Shown here piece by piece: positions 5,651 to 6,114 of a DNA stretch of 6,114 bases. This DNA comes from Campylobacter sp. UBA1713. Lineage in GTDB: Bacteria > Campylobacterota > Campylobacteria > Campylobacterales > Campylobacteraceae. Position 1 is the stretch's first letter. Each line of letters opens with the position of its first letter. The notes under the pieces were generated by a model. That model was not told the origin of the DNA. It saw only the letters and a program-made list of their open reading frames with translations, and did no database searches. Where the stretch lies: contig DCIZ01000099.1 of NCBI GenBank assembly GCA_002317305.1, forward strand, positions 209 through 6,322. Direction: 5' to 3'. Both the position numbers and the translations under genes were made by a program.

Positions 5651-5660
5651 ATTTTAGCAA
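5651..5660 (-). promoter_or_regulatory. Candidate promoter of the alcohol dehydrogenase gene
   Basis: On the minus strand a long T-rich stretch with TTTACA leads into TTTGCTAAAAT (-10 TAAAAT at 5656-5651, preceded by TTTGC). This is the usual look of Campylobacter sigma-70 promoters, with a periodic T-rich zone in place of a firm -35 box. It predicts a leader of about 90 bases containing one hairpin. Support is by motif only. Confidence 0.35.
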
Positions 5661-5762
5661 ATGTTAAATGTAAAAAAAATAAAACAAGAAAATAAAAGTG
5701 AAAAGTTAAGTTTTTTTTAAGGCGTTGTAATGCAAAACAGACAAACACCTCTAAAAACACAT

Positions 5763-5974
5763 CTAGCCATCGCCGTATTTTTTGCCAAATTCACTTTCTA
5801 TCTCTTTTATAGAAGGAAGCGAGCTCTTAAAGTCGGCAGGATAAATTTTTTGTAGTTCGTATTCGGAGATGCCGATGGGAAGTGCTAAACTTTCGAGTGA
5901 GTATTGTGCGACTACGTTGTCTTTGCTTTTGCATATCAAAAGCCCGAGTGTTGGGTTGTCATGTTCTTTTTTAA
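5763..5974 (-). pseudogene. 3' remnant of a YhcG/DUF1016 PDDEXK nuclease gene
   Basis: About 70 native codons remain, reading from KKEHDNPT through LGLLICKSKDNVVAQYSLE and PIGISEYEL to KSSLPSIKEIESE. This is the characteristic C-terminal end of the YhcG family of predicted PDDEXK nucleases (formerly DUF1016), which normally runs to roughly 330-370 residues. The sequence upstream of codon KK is replaced at 5975 by the end of the repeat element, so nearly all of the nuclease is missing on this side. An open frame continues into the element to an ATG at 6017, adding about 14 residues (MFPVNRAKLV...). That ATG has no good ribosome binding site, and the added residues are simply translated repeat. 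The rest of the gene may lie beyond the element, outside the window. The remnant is unlikely to be functional. Confidence 0.8.
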
Positions 5975-6114
5975 GAGCATCTCTAAAAACTAGTTTGGCT
6001 CGATTTACAGGAAACATCGCCTAACGGCGACCGCTTCGCTTGTTTTCGAAGAGTGTTTTTAGGAGATTTTTTTCTTAAAATGAGTAAAATACTGTCGTAT
6101 TTGACGAATTTTAA
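5975..6114. mobile_element. Second, longer copy of the inverted-repeat element, running off the window
   Basis: The end GAGCATCTCTAAAAACTA at 5975-5992 differs from the complete copy in one base (GAG for GGG). The two copies then share TAGTTTGGCTC, TGTTTTTAG, TTAAAATGAG, AATACTG and TATTTGACGAATTTTAA. The shared left part spans 140 bp here against 101 bp in the complete copy. The 39 extra bases hold two small hairpins: TCGCC/GGCGA near 6018-6031 and CTTCG/CGAAG near 6036-6053. The element interrupts the nuclease gene. The right end is outside the window, so it could be another miniature copy or the edge of a full insertion sequence. Confidence 0.75.

Noticed and set aside
5710..5722. TTAAG-T8-AA palindrome downstream of the nuclease remnant as a terminator
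   Set aside because: The pairing is only A/T bases around a T run, with no stable stem in either orientation.
5975..6017. An 84-residue intact protein starting at 6017
   Set aside because: The first 14 or so residues are translated repeat element, the start lacks a good ribosome binding site, and the remainder is only the C-terminal tip of a much larger nuclease.

Overview
The window reads as a chromosomal segment of a Campylobacter-type epsilonproteobacterium (Campylobacterota). The evidence is indirect: AT-rich intergenic DNA with T-rich promoters of the TTTAAG/TAAAAT type, A-rich ribosome binding sites of the AAAGGA kind, and the character of the RadA and type II NADH dehydrogenase-like proteins. 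Coding DNA is less AT-rich than in C. jejuni, which points loosely to the oral/higher-GC Campylobacter group. The species is an inference that could not be checked here.

Layout. All recognised protein genes lie on the minus strand, so they are read from right to left. At the right edge is the 3' remnant of a YhcG/DUF1016 PDDEXK nuclease gene. It is cut off by the end of a repeat element that runs out of the window. Next (5554 to 4451) comes a zinc-dependent secondary alcohol dehydrogenase of the Thermoanaerobacter brockii/Clostridium beijerinckii ADH type, with its own leader and candidate promoter. A hairpin-rich 158-bp spacer (4293-4450) follows, then a complete 172-bp miniature inverted-repeat element (4121-4292) with perfect 18-bp ends. 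Then comes a probable three-gene operon: an NDH-2-like NAD(P)H dehydrogenase (4063 to 2936), a secreted SIMPL/DUF541 protein with a GTG start (2862 to 1768), and the DNA repair ATPase radA (1749 to 409). radA ends in a good candidate intrinsic terminator.

The first 408 bp have no conventional gene. They do hold what looks like a small plus-strand transcription unit converging on radA: a promoter-like motif, a short hydrophobic peptide frame broken by a one-base frameshift, and a long imperfect hairpin that overlaps a terminator-like hairpin.

How the parts relate. The NADH dehydrogenase would feed electrons from NADH to quinone. The alcohol dehydrogenase probably interconverts a secondary alcohol and ketone using NAD(H), as judged from an Asp at the end of beta-2 of its Rossmann fold. 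radA and the SIMPL gene appear to be passengers of the ndh transcript rather than metabolic partners. The most notable non-gene content is the repeat family. One copy sits immediately upstream of the ndh promoter. A second, longer copy has inserted in the nuclease gene and created a spurious fused reading frame.
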